A stretch of 5,996 nt of DNA from an uncultured Saprospiraceae bacterium (GTDB lineage Bacteria; Bacteroidota; Bacteroidia; Chitinophagales; Saprospiraceae). Made by a program: the position numbers and the translations under genes. Within the stretch, counting starts at the first letter, position 1; every line of letters begins with the position of its first letter. The stretch covers positions 1 to 5,996 of the forward strand of contig CALCMV010000226.1 of assembly GCA_937967535.1 (NCBI GenBank), written 5' to 3'. Of the stretch, positions 4,876 through 5,996 are shown one piece after another. The notes under the pieces were generated by a model, which was not told the DNA's origin, made no database searches, and worked only from the letters and a program-made list of their open reading frames with translations.

Positions 4876-5898
4876 ATGTTTATATTGAGATTTTTCAAAG
4901 GACTTTTCATTACACTTTTGGTGCTTTACGCTTTGCTTTGGCTCGTGCCGCATGTGATGCCGCTCAAGCATGATGTTTTGAATGAGAAGCCTTATTCTAA
5001 TAGCCAATTTACCCGTATAGATGAGGTGAAAGTACACTATCGTTACTGGTCGAGTCAAGCGAGTACTGCTTTGGGAAATGTGATGCTACTACACGGTTTT
5101 GGCGGTTCTACCTACTCTTGGCGCAACAACATACTCGCGCTCACTGATGCGGGTTATAATGTTCTTGTTGTTGACCTGCCTGCCTTTGGATACAGCGATA
5201 AAAGCAAGGGCATCAATCACTCCAATACTGCCCGCAGCGCACTCTTGTGGACACTCGCAGATCGGGTCGGACTTCAATACAATATGGAACCCTACGCCAA
5301 GTGGCATCTCGCAGGACATTCGATGAGTGGCGAGGTCGTCGCAGCGATGAGTGCTTTGCAGCCCGAACGTGCCAAAAGTGTCATATTTGTGGATGGCGGT
5401 GCATCTGATACACAAGCTAAAAAAACGCCGATGGGCAAAAAGATTTTGCGCGCACTGCTACCTGCAAGACGTACCGCAGAAGTCGTCGGAGGTTACTACC
5501 TTTACAAGCCCAAACGAATCAAAAAAATGCTTCGTAAAGCCTATGGGCAAGAGCCTGATACTTTTGCCGTCAATGCCTATATGCTACCGCTTCGTCAGCC
5601 GCGTGCTTCGAGTGCGATTGTAGAGGCGATGGTTTATTCTGAAGAAGTGAGTAGTTATAAATTGGAAGACATCAAACAACCCGCCCTCATCATCTGGGGA
5701 ACGGAAGACGAATCCATACCATTCAGCGAAGGCGAAAAACTCGACGAAGTTCTCTACGATTCGCAAATACAAGAAATACAAGGCGCAGCACACAATCCAA
5801 TGGAAACCCATCCGGGAGAATTTAACCGGATTTTGATTGGTTTTTTGGATGGAGCGAAGCAGAAAACTGCTCCTACGCGGCAGATTATCGGGCAGTGA
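4876..5898 (+). CDS. Membrane-anchored alpha/beta hydrolase
   Basis: This 340-residue alpha/beta-fold hydrolase has an unknown substrate, probably an ester, lactone or similar. Residues 7-27 form a hydrophobic helix after a short basic start, an uncleaved signal anchor or signal peptide that would place the enzyme outside the inner membrane. The oxyanion-hole motif is LLHGFGG at 71-77. The nucleophile elbow is GHSMSG at 147-152 with S149; the fifth position is Ser where GxSxG has Gly. The acid is probably D278 in IIWGTEDESIP (272-282), and the catalytic His is H306 in GAAHNPMETHP. LVVDLPAFGYSD at 97-108 is the usual strand and loop before the cap. The cap region, about 180-255, is lysine- and arginine-rich. 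The final 15 or so residues (GAKQKTAPTRQIIGQ) lie beyond the normal domain end and coincide with a palindrome. No partner gene is visible, so the function cannot be narrowed; haloalkane dehalogenase or epoxide hydrolase relatives are not excluded. Confidence 0.85.
   Translation: MFILRFFKGLFITLLVLYALLWLVPHVMPLKHDVLNEKPYSNSQFTRIDEVKVHYRYWSSQASTALGNVMLLHGFGGSTYSWRNNILALTDAGYNVLVVDLPAFGYSDKSKGINHSNTARSALLWTLADRVGLQYNMEPYAKWHLAGHSMSGEVVAAMSALQPERAKSVIFVDGGASDTQAKKTPMGKKILRALLPARRTAEVVGGYYLYKPKRIKKMLRKAYGQEPDTFAVNAYMLPLRQPRASSAIVEAMVYSEEVSSYKLEDIKQPALIIWGTEDESIPFSEGEKLDEVLYDSQIQEIQGAAHNPMETHPGEFNRILIGFLDGAKQKTAPTRQIIGQ
5851..5873. repeat. Small palindrome inside the hydrolase 3' end
   Basis: AGCAG at 5858-5862 and CTGCT at 5867-5871 form a stem around AAAA. 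GG at 5851-5852 can pair with CC at 5872-5873 across a five-base bulge (AGCGA). It encodes part of the atypical C-terminal tail. It resembles a REP-like or other dispersed palindromic element that has replaced the original stop region, though with only one copy in the window this is inference. Confidence 0.4.
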
Positions 5899-5996
5899 GT
5901 GAAATGTTAAATTAGCAACCCAAACCGTAAATATCCAGATAATTATGGTATGTTTAAATTTGTTTTAAAAATAGTTGATACTTTTTTTTAATGTAA
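5899..5996. other. 3' flank without a recognisable gene
   Basis: These 98 bases are AT-rich and hold no supportable gene. TAAATTTG at 5955-5962 matches the -7 promoter consensus but has no matching -33 element. A run of eight T at 5982-5989 could end a transcript, but no stable stem precedes it. A following gene, if any, begins beyond the window. Confidence 0.5.

Noticed and set aside
5950..5991. 13-residue hydrophobic reading frame near the window end
   Set aside because: Too short and in very AT-rich DNA; nothing supports translation.

Overview
The window reads as a low-GC genome segment of a member of the Bacteroidota. Three things point that way. A promoter of the TTTG / TAnnTTTG type lies directly in front of the first gene. 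Shine-Dalgarno sequences are generally missing or weak. Short, unit-diverged tandem repeats fill the gaps between genes. Six genes, all on the + strand, account for nearly everything. I cannot name a genus from the sequence alone.

Layout: (1) 50-2072 is a two-gene unit with overlapping reading frames. It encodes an ABC/SMC-like AAA ATPase and an HNH nuclease of the TIGR02646 type, which is the architecture of a Septu (PtuA/PtuB) anti-phage system. (2) 2136-2681 is a complete PduO-type cob(I)alamin adenosyltransferase, a metabolic gene. (3) 2768-4599 is a second two-gene unit with a 4-base ATGA overlap. It encodes another ABC-type AAA ATPase and a small TOPRIM-like protein with RloB/DUF4276-like motifs. 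This has the logic of split OLD-family systems such as PARIS or RloA/RloB, but I cannot assign it to a named system; it is the best candidate here for something undescribed. (4) 4600-4875 is a gene-free spacer with a long inverted repeat and a heptamer tandem repeat. (5) 4876-5898 is a membrane-anchored alpha/beta hydrolase whose last residues are encoded by a small palindrome. (6) 5899-5996 holds no recognisable gene.

The two ATPase/nuclease pairs probably act independently. Each pairs a nucleotide-hydrolysing sensor or clamp with a putative nuclease effector made in fixed ratio by translational coupling. Together they make a small defence island around a vitamin B12 gene. All three junctions between these modules carry a different short tandem repeat (unit 8, 6 and 7 bases), while the junctions inside the modules are overlaps with no repeat. 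That pattern suggests that repeat-bearing spacers mark where gene cassettes have been joined.
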